DNA of 64,000 nt. Origin: Halomonas sp. CUBES01. GTDB taxonomy: Bacteria; Pseudomonadota; Gammaproteobacteria; Pseudomonadales; Halomonadaceae. Below the pieces are notes generated by a model, which was not told the DNA's origin, ran no database searches, and saw only the letters and a list, made by a program, of their open reading frames with translations. Shown piece after piece: positions 50,095-59,994 of this stretch; within the stretch, counting starts at the first letter, position 1; each line of letters opens with the position of its first letter. A program made the position numbers and the translations under genes. Location: assembly GCF_020991005.1 (NCBI RefSeq), contig NZ_JAJLLW010000003.1:124001-188000 (forward strand), written 5' to 3'.

Positions 50095-50429
50095 CGGTAA
50101 TCTATACCGATCGCGAGGTGTCGCTCCACCATCAGGCCGAGGGTCTGAGCGTGCAGGGTGACGTGGACGTGACGTCGGCAGCGGCGCTGGCCGCCGAGGG
50201 GTCGCGCTGGCTTGTCGATCAGCACCCGGCGACGGTGGCGCTCGATTTCAGCGCGGTGGCCACGCCCCGTAATGTGGCGCTGAGCGTTCTGCTCCAGTGG
50301 CTGCGAACCTGTCACGAGCACCGCATCAGCGTCGTTTCAATCGCGCTCTCAGCGCCGCTAATGCGGCTTGCCGAGCTTGCCGAACTTGAGGCGCTGATCA
50401 AGGCGCCGGATGAAAAGCCCGCCCACTGA
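50091..50429 (+). CDS. mlaB: STAS-domain protein MlaB
   Basis: MlaB is the small cytosolic STAS subunit that stabilises and activates MlaF. The 112-residue protein starts at GTG 50091, overlapping the mlaC stop as GTGA. It shows a beta-alpha STAS pattern (VQGDVDVTSAAALAAEG, TVALDFSAV, LSVLLQWLRTCHEHRI) with the conserved threonine/serine region diverged. Sequence similarity is modest, and the call rests partly on its position as the last gene of mlaFEDCB. Confidence 0.85.
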   Translation: MTVIYTDREVSLHHQAEGLSVQGDVDVTSAAALAAEGSRWLVDQHPATVALDFSAVATPRNVALSVLLQWLRTCHEHRISVVSIALSAPLMRLAELAELEALIKAPDEKPAH

Positions 50430-50430
50430 A

Positions 50431-50464
50431 CTGCGGGCGTCGCCAAACCGCAGGCTTTTCTTTA
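50431..50464 (+). terminator. Possible terminator after mlaB
   Basis: CTGCGG (50431-50436) can pair with CCGCAG (50448-50453) around an 11 nt loop, followed by GCTTTTCTTT. A competing hairpin uses GCCCGC at 50418-50423 with GCGGGC. Moderate support. Confidence 0.4.
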
Positions 50465-50527
50465 TGATGGCTTTCCCTTGATGTCCATCCATTCGTTACA
50501 CAACGTCCTTTAAGGAGTTTCGAACCT

Positions 50528-52052
<1,525 letters not shown>

Positions 52053-52080
52053 GCCTGGCCCCCAACCATTGGCAGATAAA

Positions 52081-52737
52081 ATGAGCAATCAGTTAATTGT
52101 CGCGCTCTCCAAAGGGCGCATACTCGATGAAACCCTGCCGCTACTGGCCGATGCGGGTATCACCCCTATCGAGGATATCCGTAAGAGCCGCAAGCTGCTG
52201 TTTGATACGAATTTGCCCGACGTCAAGTTCGTCGTCATCCGCGCGACAGACGTGCCGACCTATGTACAGCTGGGAGCGGCTGATCTGGGCGTGGCGGGCA
52301 AGGATGTGCTGCTGGAGCACGGCGCCGAGGGGCTTTATGAGCCGCTGGATCTCGACATCGCCCGCTGCAAGCTGATGACCGCAGGTGTTACCGGCAAGCA
52401 GCCAACGCTGGCGCGGCGTCGGGTGGCGACGAAATTCGTCAATATTGCCCGCCGTTACTATGCCGAGCAGGGCATCCAGGCCGAGGTCATCAAGCTTTAC
52501 GGTGCGATGGAGCTGGCGCCGCTGATGAACCTGGCCGATGAAATCGTCGACATCGTCGACACCGGCAACACCCTGCGCGCCAATGGCATGGAGCCCCGCG
52601 AATTGATTGCGCCGATCAGCACTCGCCTGGTGGCCAACAAGGCGGCGATGACCATGAAGCACGCCCGCATCAAGCCGCTGCTGGCCCGCCTGGAGCGCGC
52701 CGTTGCCGAACGCAAGACTCCATCGCCCGCCGATTAA
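52081..52737 (+). CDS. hisG: ATP phosphoribosyltransferase, short form HisG
   Basis: Catalyses ATP plus PRPP to phosphoribosyl-ATP, the first step of histidine synthesis. The 218-residue protein is the short form: it has the catalytic phosphoribosyltransferase-like domains ([18 protein letters not shown]-like [40 protein letters not shown]) but no C-terminal histidine-binding domain. It therefore depends on HisZ, encoded at 8874-10067. It follows murA and lies 12 bp before hisD. Confidence 0.97.
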   Translation: MSNQLIVALSKGRILDETLPLLADAGITPIEDIRKSRKLLFDTNLPDVKFVVIRATDVPTYVQLGAADLGVAGKDVLLEHGAEGLYEPLDLDIARCKLMTAGVTGKQPTLARRRVATKFVNIARRYYAEQGIQAEVIKLYGAMELAPLMNLADEIVDIVDTGNTLRANGMEPRELIAPISTRLVANKAAMTMKHARIKPLLARLERAVAERKTPSPAD

Positions 52738-52749
52738 CGTGAGGTTGCC

Positions 52750-54069
52750 ATGAACGACAACGCCACCGCGACGATAGCACGACTCAATACCGCCGAGGCG
52801 GATTTTACCGCCCGTCTGGATAGCCTGCTTGACTGGGAGGGGGTGTCCGACAGTGCCGTTCAGGCGCGGGTCGACGACATTCTTGCCAGCGTAAAGCGTG
52901 AAGGTGATGCAGCGGTGATCGAGGCCACCAATCGCTTTGATCGCGTATCGGTGACTTCGATGGACGAGCTTCGCCTGACCGCCGAACAGCTGCGCCACGC
53001 CTTCGAGCAGCTGCCGACGGCGCAGCGCGATGCCCTGGCCAGCGCGGCCGAGCGTATTCGCCGTTATCACGAGCACCAAAAGCCGGGTTCCTGGCAGTAC
53101 GAAGAAGCCGACGGCACCGTGCTTGGGCAGCAGGTCTCGCCAATCGACCGGGCGGGCATTTACGTACCCGGCGGCAAGGCCGCCTATCCGTCTTCGGTGC
53201 TGATGAACGCCATTCCTGCCCATGTGGCCGGGGTTCAGGAAATCATCATGGTCGTGCCGACCCCCGACGGGGTGTTGAACGACCTGGTGCTGGCGGCGGC
53301 GCATGTAGCCGGGGTCGACCAGGTGTTTACCATCGGCGGTGCCCAGGCCATCGGTGCGCTTGCCTATGGCACCGAGAGCGTGCCGCGGGTCGACAAGATT
53401 GTCGGGCCGGGCAATATTTACGTGGCCACCGCCAAGCGGGCGGTGTTTGGTCAGGTGGGCATCGACATGATCGCCGGCCCCTCGGAAATCATGGTGGTAT
53501 CCGACGGCCTTACCGATCCCGACTGGCTGGCCATGGATCTGTTTTCCCAGGCGGAACACGACGAGGATGCACAGTCCATTCTGGTCAGTTGGGACGCGGA
53601 TCACCTGGCCCAGGTGGAGGCGGCCATTGAGCGCCTGCTGCCGACGCTGGAGCGCGCGGATATCGTCCGCGAGTCACTGCGCCGGCGTGGCGCCCTGATC
53701 CAGTGTCGTGATGCGGCAGAGGCCATCACGCTGATTAACCGCGTTGCTCCTGAGCACCTTGAGTTATCGGTGGAGACGCCGGATGCCTGGCTTGCAGACA
53801 TTCGCCACGCCGGGGCGATTTTCATGGGGCGCTACACGGCCGAGGCGCTGGGCGACTACTGCGCAGGGCCCAATCACGTGCTGCCCACGTCGGGCACTGC
53901 GCGATTCTCATCGCCGCTTGGCGTGTACGATTTCCAGAAACGCTCGTCGCTGATTCACTGTTCCGCCGAGGGCGCCTCGATGCTCGGTGAGGTCGCCTCT
54001 GTGCTGGCACGGGGTGAATCGTTGACCGCCCACGCGCGTTCTGCCGAGTACCGCATCCGTCGGTCGTGA
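52750..54069 (+). CDS. hisD: Histidinol dehydrogenase HisD
   Basis: Zinc enzyme that oxidises L-histidinol to L-histidine in two NAD-dependent steps. The 439-residue protein has the NAD and substrate blocks [60 protein letters not shown] and the catalytic region RVAPEHLEL with the general base His. Family length is normal. It is downstream of hisG; the hisC gene that follows hisD in Pseudomonas is absent here, and the next gene is the convergent protease. Confidence 0.97.
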   Translation: MNDNATATIARLNTAEADFTARLDSLLDWEGVSDSAVQARVDDILASVKREGDAAVIEATNRFDRVSVTSMDELRLTAEQLRHAFEQLPTAQRDALASAAERIRRYHEHQKPGSWQYEEADGTVLGQQVSPIDRAGIYVPGGKAAYPSSVLMNAIPAHVAGVQEIIMVVPTPDGVLNDLVLAAAHVAGVDQVFTIGGAQAIGALAYGTESVPRVDKIVGPGNIYVATAKRAVFGQVGIDMIAGPSEIMVVSDGLTDPDWLAMDLFSQAEHDEDAQSILVSWDADHLAQVEAAIERLLPTLERADIVRESLRRRGALIQCRDAAEAITLINRVAPEHLELSVETPDAWLADIRHAGAIFMGRYTAEALGDYCAGPNHVLPTSGTARFSSPLGVYDFQKRSSLIHCSAEGASMLGEVASVLARGESLTAHARSAEYRIRRS

Positions 54070-54097
54070 AGCGTGCGCCGGCGACCCTTCCGCGCTG

Positions 54098-55366
54098 CTA
54101 GGGCTGGGGTGACGGGTCGCCGCTTCGCCGCGTACCGTCGGTCTGCGGCAGCGATGAGGGAATGGGCCGTTCACCGACTTCCAGTGTCATCTCCTTGCGC
54201 TTACCGTCACGCACGATGGTGAGCGGCAGCGAGGTGCCCGGCTTGATGGACGCGATGTCGCTCATGGTAGCGCGGGCATCCAGGATCGGTTGGCCGTCGA
54301 CGGCCAGCAGGACGTCGCCGGGCAGCAGTCCTGCCTTTTCGGCAGGCCCGCCGTCCACGACGCCCGCAACAATGACGCCCTGGGGGGTACGCAGTCCGAA
54401 CGAGGCGGCAAGCTCCCGGGACAGCGCCTGGGCTTCAATGCCCAGCCAGCCGCGGATGACGCGGCCCTGAGTCACCAGTTCGTCGAGAACACTGTGGGCC
54501 AGGTTGGCCGGAATGGCAAAGCCGATGCCCTGCGAGCCGCCGGATCGCGAGAAGATGGCCGTATTGATGCCGACGAGGGCGCCTTCAGGGTTGACCAGCG
54601 CTCCGCCCGAGTTCCCGGGGTTGATGGCCGCGTCGGTTTGAATGAAGTCCTCGTAGGCGTTCAGCCCCAGGTGGCTGCGACCGGTGGCGCTGATGATGCC
54701 CATGGTCACGGTCTGACCCACGCCGAAGGGGTTGCCGATCGCCAGCGCGACATCGCCAACCGCCACATCGGTGGAGTTGCTCAGCTCGATGACGGGCAGT
54801 TCGTCCAGATCGATTTTCAGTACGGCCAAGTCGCTTTCCGGGTCGGTGCCGATCACCTCGGCAATCACCTCTCGCCCATCACGCAGGGCCACCTGAATTT
54901 CATCGGCCCCGTTGATCACGTGATGGTTGGTAAGGACATAGCCCTCTTCGCTGACGATGACGCCGGAGCCCAGGCTGGATAGCATGCGCTGGTGGGTGGT
55001 GGCATCATCGCCGTTGAAGAACTGCTGAAAGAACGGGTCCGACATCAGCGGATGTTCGTCGCGCTCGACGATGCGCGATGAATAGATGTTGACCACGGCA
55101 GGGGCTGCCTGATTGACCGCGTCGGCGTAGCTGGCAGGGCCTTGGTTGCGTGCCAGGGGAGCGGCTTGGCGAATGTCGGGGGGCGGGCGATCCGGGTCGC
55201 TTTGCTCGTCGGCGGTCGTTACCAGCGAAGGCGGTGGCTCCACGGTCTGTGGCGTCGAATTCAGGAAAGGCAGGGTAAAGCGATCTGGAAAGGCCAGTAA
55301 TACCAGTGCTGCCAGCAACAAGCCTGTGATGATGGGCCATACATAAGGCAGCACATAGCGATGCAT
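54098..55366 (-). CDS. Membrane-anchored trypsin-like protease with one PDZ domain (DegS/AlgW type)
   Basis: DegS in E. coli and AlgW in Pseudomonas cut the anti-sigma factor when misfolded outer-membrane proteins bind their PDZ domain, releasing sigmaE/AlgU. The 422-residue protein has one N-terminal membrane helix (about 8-26), a Pro-rich linker, a trypsin-like domain with H149 (TNHHVI), D179 (SDLAVLKID) and S253 (NPGNSGG), and a single PDZ domain (about 305-395). The start at 55366 has AAGGA 7 nt upstream; an ATG 8 codons earlier lacks one. It is longer than E. coli DegS (355), mainly in the linker and C-terminal tail, so DegQ/MucD-like roles cannot be excluded. Confidence 0.85.
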   Translation of the reverse strand: MHRYVLPYVWPIITGLLLAALVLLAFPDRFTLPFLNSTPQTVEPPPSLVTTADEQSDPDRPPPDIRQAAPLARNQGPASYADAVNQAAPAVVNIYSSRIVERDEHPLMSDPFFQQFFNGDDATTHQRMLSSLGSGVIVSEEGYVLTNHHVINGADEIQVALRDGREVIAEVIGTDPESDLAVLKIDLDELPVIELSNSTDVAVGDVALAIGNPFGVGQTVTMGIISATGRSHLGLNAYEDFIQTDAAINPGNSGGALVNPEGALVGINTAIFSRSGGSQGIGFAIPANLAHSVLDELVTQGRVIRGWLGIEAQALSRELAASFGLRTPQGVIVAGVVDGGPAEKAGLLPGDVLLAVDGQPILDARATMSDIASIKPGTSLPLTIVRDGKRKEMTLEVGERPIPSSLPQTDGTRRSGDPSPQP

Positions 55367-55409
55367 TGGACGTTCCTTTGATGATTGCAAAAGCGACGGA
55401 AGATTAGCA

Positions 55410-55438
55410 CTGACAAGCCGTCAATATTAGACTATGAA
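55410..55438 (+). promoter_or_regulatory. Sigma70-type promoter for the Nif3-like gene
   Basis: CTGACA (55410-55415) and TATGAA (55433-55438) are separated by exactly 17 bp. The predicted start of transcription is about 55445, giving a leader of about 50 nt before the GTG start. Confidence 0.55.
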
Positions 55439-55495
55439 TGGTAACACTTTATGGGTTCATGTCTCATGGGTGCCGGCAAACCTCGAGGAGTGACG

Positions 55496-56257
55496 GTGAT
55501 TCAACGCGATAGTTTAGTAGCGGCCTGTGACCATCAGCTGCACGCTTCACAGTTCAAGGATTTTACGCTTAACGGCCTGCAGGTGGCGGGCCGTGAGCAG
55601 GTGACACGGGTTATGACCGGCGTGACGGCCTGTCAGTCGCTGCTTGACGAAGCGGTGCGCTGGGAAGCCGATATGCTGATTGTTCACCATGGCTATTTCT
55701 GGAAGAACGAGCCCATCGCGATTACCGGCATGAAACACCGGCGAATCAAAACCCTGATGGATCACGACATCAACCTGCTGGCCTACCATTTGCCCCTGGA
55801 TGCCCATCCCGAGATGGGCAACAACGCCGAGCTTGCCCGTCGGCTTGGCTGGAAGGTCGAAGGGTGCCTGGACGGCGAGCTGGGTGAAGGACTGCTATGG
55901 TCGGGGCGGGTGGCCAAACCGCTGAGTGCCAAGGCGCTGGCGGATCAGCTTGGCCAGGCCCTGGCGCGCGAGCCGTTACTGATCGAGGCGCCCGGCGTGG
56001 GCGATATCGAACGAATTGCCTGGTGCACGGGTGGGGCGCAGGACATGATCAGTGCCGCCTACGAAGGCGGCGCCCAGGCGTTTGTTTCCGGCGAAATTTC
56101 CGAGCGAACGACGCACCTGGCCAGAGAAATGGGCATTCACTACTTCGCGGCGGGGCATCACGCCACAGAGCGCTATGGCGTTCAGGCGCTGGGCGAATGG
56201 CTGGCCGATGAATATGCGATTACCCATCGCTTTGTCGATATCGATAACCCGGCTTGA
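55496..56257 (+). CDS. Nif3/YbgI-like dinuclear metal centre protein
   Basis: Nif3-like (DUF34) protein of the GTP cyclohydrolase I type 2 family, a toroidal hexamer with a dinuclear metal site; in E. coli YbgI has been linked to GTP cyclohydrolase activity, but the physiological role is unsettled. The 253-residue protein has metal-binding HHGYFWK and DAHPEMGNN blocks and the C-terminal AAGHHATERYGVQALGEWL. The start is GTG 55496 with GAGGAG 5 nt upstream, which matches the length of YbgI; an upstream ATG at 55451 would lie only a few nt from the predicted transcription start. Confidence 0.9.
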   Translation: MIQRDSLVAACDHQLHASQFKDFTLNGLQVAGREQVTRVMTGVTACQSLLDEAVRWEADMLIVHHGYFWKNEPIAITGMKHRRIKTLMDHDINLLAYHLPLDAHPEMGNNAELARRLGWKVEGCLDGELGEGLLWSGRVAKPLSAKALADQLGQALAREPLLIEAPGVGDIERIAWCTGGAQDMISAAYEGGAQAFVSGEISERTTHLAREMGIHYFAAGHHATERYGVQALGEWLADEYAITHRFVDIDNPA

Positions 56258-56260
56258 GAG

Positions 56261-56295
56261 AGCCGCCCCGGTCGTCGCTGGCCAGGGGCGGTTTT
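56261..56295 (+). terminator. Rho-independent terminator after the Nif3-like gene
   Basis: AGCCGCCCC (56261-56269) pairs with GGGGCGGTT (56285-56293) including one G-U pair, around a 15 nt loop, followed by TTGTT. It lies just past the stop codon and before the convergent zapG gene. Confidence 0.6.
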
Positions 56296-56307
56296 GTTCG
56301 GTAGGCC

Positions 56308-56763
56308 TCAGTAGCGCGGTGCCGTTGCGGTCTCGTCGCTTGCGGTCTTGTCCTTGAGACCAAAATCCTCGGATAGCGTGCCGTTCTTGCCATCGGCGTA
56401 GTCCCGGGGCATGGCGGGTTCGCTGGCAGTGTCAGTGGGTGCCGAGGTTGTCGGGCGAAGGTCGCTGAGCGCGGCAGGATGATGCGTCAGCCTGTCGAGC
56501 TGCCACTGCCCGGCGTCTTCCTGGAGCTTCTTTTCCAGCTCGTCGGCTTCCTGGCGGATGGTCGCCAGCGATTCATGGACGCTGGACAGCTGGTTGCTGA
56601 CGCCGTTTTTAAGCGACGCCACCTGATGCTCGCGTTCCAGCAGCGATTGACGCAGTGAGGCAAGCTGGCGCTGGCTCTTGCTGAGTAACCGGTAGCATCC
56701 TGCGCCGATTATCAGGCCGATCACCAGGCCTATTGCTGCATAGGTTAATGACTCGCTTTCCAC
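56308..56763 (-). CDS. zapG: ZapG (YhcB, DUF1043) cell envelope protein
   Basis: ZapG/YhcB is a single-pass inner-membrane protein that links cell division and envelope synthesis in gammaproteobacteria. The 151-residue protein starts at GTG 56763 with AGGGAGA 6 nt upstream. It has an N-terminal transmembrane helix (about 7-26, with GLVIGLIIGAGCY), a coiled coil (about 30-95, containing EREHQVASLKNGVSNQL) and a disordered tail. A longer frame to an ATG at 56862 is rejected because that ATG lies upstream of the predicted promoter at 56825-56855. Confidence 0.88.
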   Translation of the reverse strand: MESESLTYAAIGLVIGLIIGAGCYRLLSKSQRQLASLRQSLLEREHQVASLKNGVSNQLSSVHESLATIRQEADELEKKLQEDAGQWQLDRLTHHPAALSDLRPTTSAPTDTASEPAMPRDYADGKNGTLSEDFGLKDKTASDETATAPRY

Positions 56764-56824
56764 ATTGATCTCCCTTGATGCCTGCCGCTGCTCGTCGTGA
56801 CAGCGTGTAATACAGTCGAGTGCC

Positions 56825-56855
56825 ATTATAGGCGTCTTCATGATGGTTGGGTCAA
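56825..56855 (-). promoter_or_regulatory. Sigma70 promoter for zapG
   Basis: On the minus strand TTGACC (56855-56850) and TATAAT (56830-56825), spacer 19 bp. The hexamers are strong but the spacing is long. The transcript would start near 56818, about 55 nt before the GTG start. Confidence 0.55.
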
Positions 56856-56883
56856 TGCTCATGCGTCAGCGCGCGGAACCACG

Positions 56884-56889
56884 TATAAT
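56884..56889 (+). promoter_or_regulatory. Possible -10 element for zapE
   Basis: TATAAT, a perfect -10 hexamer, about 70 bp before the zapE ATG. The -35 region (ATGCGT at 17 bp spacing) is poor, so an activator may be needed or this may be chance. Confidence 0.4.
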
Positions 56890-56959
56890 TAGCGCTTTCA
56901 TCGATAGCGTATGGCGCTTTTCAGCGATGTTGAACGGCAAGTAACGGGAGAATTGAACG

Positions 56960-58138
56960 ATGAGGGCAACGTCGGCCGGCGGTGAATCAGCGCCTGGTGC
57001 GGCAACGCCAATGGGGCGTTATCGCGAGGACTTGGAGCGAGAAGGGTTTGAGTACGACGCCGCGCAGGAAGCGGCAGTGGCGCATTTGCAGCGCTTGTAC
57101 GATGCGTTACTGTCCACGCCGACCACGGTGCCTAAAACGGTCCTTGCCAACAAGGGGCTGAAGGGGAAGGTGGCGGGGCTGATGGGCAAGAAGTCGGCAC
57201 CCGCCGAGCCGGTGATGCCCAGCGTGGAAGGCCTGTATTTCTGGGGAGGGGTGGGCCGTGGCAAGACCTACCTGGTCGATACCTTCTACGAGTCATTGCC
57301 GTTTGCCGACAAGATGCGCACCCACTTTCACCGTTTCATGCAGCGGGTGCATAACGAGCTGACCCATTACAAAGGTGAAAAGAATCCGCTCACGCTGGTC
57401 GCAAGCAAGTTTGCCAGCGAAGCCCGCGTGATCTGCTTTGATGAGTTCTTCGTCAAGGACATCACCGACGCGATGATTCTGGCCAACCTGCTCGAGGCGC
57501 TGTTCGAGCGCGGCGTCGTGCTGGTGGCGACGTCGAATATCGTACCCGATGATCTCTACAAGGATGGCCTGCAGCGCGCCCGCTTCCTGCCGGCCATCGA
57601 TTTGCTCAATCGCCATTGCCGCGTCGTGAATGTGGATTCGGGCGTCGACTATCGTCTGCGCGCCCTCGAGCGTGCGGAAATCTTTCATTCGCCGCTTGAT
57701 GAGGCGGCCGAGCATGCGCTCGCGCGCAGCTTCCGGGAAATCGCCGGGCATGCAGGGGAGGCCAATGCTCCCCTTGAGATCAATCAACGCGTGCTGACGA
57801 CGCGCCGGCTACACGACGACGTTGCCTGGTTCGAGTTTGCGGAACTTTGCGATGGACCGCGCAGCCAGAACGATTACATCGAGCTGGCGCGGGAATTTCA
57901 CACCGTTATCGTCTCCAACGTGCCCACCATGCGCGGTGGCGATGACGATCAAGCTCGGCGCTTTATCAACATGGTTGATGAGTTTTATGACCGTGGCGTG
58001 AAGGTGCTGATGTCGGCGGCCGCGCCGGTGGAGTCGCTATACCGCGATGGCAAGCTGACCTTTGAATACCAGCGTACGCTCTCGCGTCTCCAGGAAATGC
58101 AGTCCCACGACTACTTGGCATTGCCGCACAAACCCTGA
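56960..58138 (+). CDS. zapE: ZapE, AFG1-like cell division ATPase
   Basis: ZapE is an ATPase that associates with the Z ring and destabilises FtsZ polymers, mainly under low oxygen or heat in E. coli; it is related to mitochondrial AFG1. The 392-residue protein has Walker A GGVGRGKT at 96-103, the FHRFMQRVHNEL block, Walker B ICFDEFFVKDITDAM and LVATSNIVPDDLYKDGLQR. CGGGAG precedes the ATG. It is divergent from zapG, another division-linked gene, and followed by rplM. Confidence 0.94.
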   Translation: MRATSAGGESAPGAATPMGRYREDLEREGFEYDAAQEAAVAHLQRLYDALLSTPTTVPKTVLANKGLKGKVAGLMGKKSAPAEPVMPSVEGLYFWGGVGRGKTYLVDTFYESLPFADKMRTHFHRFMQRVHNELTHYKGEKNPLTLVASKFASEARVICFDEFFVKDITDAMILANLLEALFERGVVLVATSNIVPDDLYKDGLQRARFLPAIDLLNRHCRVVNVDSGVDYRLRALERAEIFHSPLDEAAEHALARSFREIAGHAGEANAPLEINQRVLTTRRLHDDVAWFEFAELCDGPRSQNDYIELAREFHTVIVSNVPTMRGGDDDQARRFINMVDEFYDRGVKVLMSAAAPVESLYRDGKLTFEYQRTLSRLQEMQSHDYLALPHKP

Positions 58139-58207
58139 GTCGCGTAAGCCGTCATTGTCGTGCGGTGAATAGAGCGCCGAAAAAGTGTCTGATGGGTATA
58201 GAAAGGC

Positions 58208-58236
58208 TTAACTTGGCGAATGGCTTGCTGTAGAAT
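58208..58236 (+). promoter_or_regulatory. Sigma70 promoter of rplM-rpsI with GC-rich discriminator
   Basis: TTAACT (58208-58213), 17 bp spacer, TAGAAT (58231-58236), followed by GCCGCC, a GC-rich discriminator of the type seen at stringently controlled ribosomal promoters. The leader before rplM would be about 110 nt. Confidence 0.6.
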
Positions 58237-58286
58237 GCCGCCTCGCTACACGTTGTGGGGTCACTTGATCCGCAACCAAAAAAAAT

Positions 58287-58323
58287 AGGGATGGTGCAAC
58301 GCCGCTGATCGGCGTGTAGTACC
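58287..58323 (+). promoter_or_regulatory. Structured leader hairpin upstream of rplM
   Basis: ACGCCG (58299-58304) and CGGCGT (58310-58315) form a perfect 6 bp stem with a 5 nt loop; flanking GGG..GGT and ACCC can extend it. It lies 36 nt before the rplM ATG. It may be an autoregulatory L13 or S9 binding structure, which is an inference. Confidence 0.45.
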
Positions 58324-58351
58324 CAACACATTTTAATTGGTGATTTCATCC

Positions 58352-58780
58352 ATGAAGACGTTCAGTGCTAAGCCGCAGTCCGTCCAGCGTGATTGGTACG
58401 TTGTTGACGCAACGGACAAGACGCTCGGTCGTCTGGCTACCGAAATTGCTCGCCGCTTGCGCGGTAAGCATAAGCCCGAATTTACCCCTCACGTTGATAC
58501 CGGTGATTACATCGTGGTCATCAACGCTGAAAAAGTCCAAGTGACCGGCAACAAGGCGAAGGCCAAGACCTATTACCGCCACACTGGTTACCCGGGCGGT
58601 TTGCGCTCCATGACGTTCGACAAAATGCTCGACCATGCCCCCGAGCGCATCATTGAGTCTGCCGTGAAAGGCATGCTGCCGAAAGGCCCGCTGGGCCGCG
58701 CCATGTACTCGAAACTGAAAGTGTACGCTGGTGCCGAGCATCCGCATGCTGCCCAACAGCCGCTTGAACTGAACATCTGA
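58352..58780 (+). CDS. rplM: Ribosomal protein L13
   Basis: Large-subunit protein that binds 23S rRNA early in 50S assembly. The 142-residue protein starts [20 protein letters not shown] and has the family blocks [31 protein letters not shown] and the conserved [17 protein letters not shown] region. The frame extends five codons upstream to a GTG-like start, but ATG 58352 aligns with the family. It is 13 bp upstream of rpsI, the universal pair. Confidence 0.98.
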   Translation: MKTFSAKPQSVQRDWYVVDATDKTLGRLATEIARRLRGKHKPEFTPHVDTGDYIVVINAEKVQVTGNKAKAKTYYRHTGYPGGLRSMTFDKMLDHAPERIIESAVKGMLPKGPLGRAMYSKLKVYAGAEHPHAAQQPLELNI

Positions 58781-58793
58781 GGAACTCTTCGCC

Positions 58794-59183
58794 ATGACAC
58801 AGCAGTATTACGGTACCGGGCGCCGCAAGACTTCCACCGCGCGCGTCTTCATGAAGCCGGGTTCCGGCAAAATTACCGTCAACAACCGCGAGCTGGACCA
58901 TTACTTTGGTCGCGTGACGGGCCGCATGGTCGTGCGCCAGCCGCTAGAGCTCACCGAAACGCTCAACCAGTTCGACGTTTACGTCACGGTTGAGGGTGGC
59001 GGTGGTTCTGCGCAGGCCGGTGCGATTCGCCACGGCATCACTCGCGCACTGATGAACTACAATGAAGACCTGCGTCCGACACTGCGTGCGGCGGGTTATG
59101 TCACCCGCGATGCGCGTCAGGTTGAGCGTAAGAAAGTCGGCCTGCGCAAAGCGCGTCGTCGCCCGCAGTTCTCCAAGCGTTAA
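58794..59183 (+). CDS. rpsI: Ribosomal protein S9
   Basis: Small-subunit protein whose C-terminal tail reaches the P-site tRNA. The 129-residue protein starts [19 protein letters not shown] and ends with the basic tail RRRPQFSKR, whose terminal SKR contacts tRNA; the [15 protein letters not shown] block is intact. GAGGA lies about 10 nt before the ATG. A very strong terminator follows. Confidence 0.98.
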   Translation: MTQQYYGTGRRKTSTARVFMKPGSGKITVNNRELDHYFGRVTGRMVVRQPLELTETLNQFDVYVTVEGGGGSAQAGAIRHGITRALMNYNEDLRPTLRAAGYVTRDARQVERKKVGLRKARRRPQFSKR

Positions 59184-59201
59184 TCACGCGCAAGACTGTG
59201 G

Positions 59202-59237
59202 AAAACGCCCGGGCCAATGGCCCGGGCGTTTTTTTTT
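59202..59237 (+). terminator. Rho-independent terminator after rpsI
   Basis: AAAACGCCCGGGCC and GGCCCGGGCGTTTT form a 14 bp stem around AAT, followed by a run of nine T in total. It separates the ribosomal operon from petABC. Confidence 0.95.
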
Positions 59238-59394
59238 GCTACGACAACCACTTTTGCGGTCTGTGTAAAAGATGGGGTGGGTCTGGCGCTCAGTGTGTGG
59301 ATTCAACTACCTTAATACAGAGACGACCAATAACAATACGAACCCTCGTCTGGGCAGCAAGCGATAGGCGAGGCTCAAGGGTGAGGGAGTGGAT

Positions 59395-59994
59395 ATGGCA
59401 AATGGCGGCGTTAACAGGGGGCGGCGTCGCTTCCTGGTAGGGGCAACGACCGTTGTCGGCGCAGTGGGGGCCGTGGGCGTGGCGATCCCCTTTCTGTCGG
59501 CATGGCAACCTAGCGCCAGAGCGCGGGCAGCGGGTGCCCCTGTTCAGGCCGATGTGTCGAAGCTCGCTCCCGGCCAGCGCATGACGGTCGAATGGCGAGG
59601 GCGACCAGTGTGGATCATTAATCGTACGCCCGAAATGATCGAGCGCACCGAAGCGTTTGCCGCTGACCGTCTCGCCGACCCCGACTCCAGGTCGTCGTTG
59701 CAGCCTTCCTACAGTACCGGTCAAATGCGCTCCATTAGGCCTGAAATAGGCGTGCTGATTGGTATCTGCACCCATCTGGGCTGTTCGCCTGTGTATCGGC
59801 CCGAGCCCGATGCGGACGGCGTAGGCGTTGATGACTGGCCCGGTGGTTTTTTCTGCCCCTGTCACGGGTCGCGATTTGACCTGGCGGGGCGAGTGTTCAG
59901 CAACGTACCGGCGCCGACCAATCTTGAAGTGCCCCCTTATCGTTTCGAGGGCGATAACATCATCATCGTTGGCGAAGATGAGGAGACGGCCTGA
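59395..59994 (+). CDS. petA: Ubiquinol-cytochrome c reductase Rieske iron-sulfur subunit
   Basis: Rieske [2Fe-2S] protein that takes an electron from ubiquinol at the Qo site and swings it to cytochrome c1. The 199-residue protein has a twin-arginine-type N terminus (NRGRRRFLVGA) leading into a transmembrane anchor (about 14-36) and the cluster motifs CTHLGC at 125-130 and CPCH at 154-157, with the disulfide cysteines in place. ATG 59395 is preceded by GAGGGAG at 5 nt; an in-frame GTG at 59389 overlaps that site and is unlikely. The stop overlaps petB (TGATG). Confidence 0.96.
   Translation: MANGGVNRGRRRFLVGATTVVGAVGAVGVAIPFLSAWQPSARARAAGAPVQADVSKLAPGQRMTVEWRGRPVWIINRTPEMIERTEAFAADRLADPDSRSSLQPSYSTGQMRSIRPEIGVLIGICTHLGCSPVYRPEPDADGVGVDDWPGGFFCPCHGSRFDLAGRVFSNVPAPTNLEVPPYRFEGDNIIIVGEDEETA

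Noticed and set aside
56764..56862. N-terminal extension of zapG to ATG 56862
   Set aside because: It would place the start upstream of the predicted promoter and add residues without similarity before the membrane helix.
58214..58229. Sigma54-like TGGCGAATGGCTTGCT upstream of rplM
   Set aside because: GG and GC spacing is right and TTGCT matches, but the -24 box lacks the A and Y of TGGCAY, and a sigma70 promoter with good spacing overlaps it. A single weak match before a ribosomal operon is probably chance.
59184..59394. Small open frames between rpsI and petA
   Set aside because: They run through the rpsI terminator hairpin into petA in the wrong frame and have no ribosome binding site.
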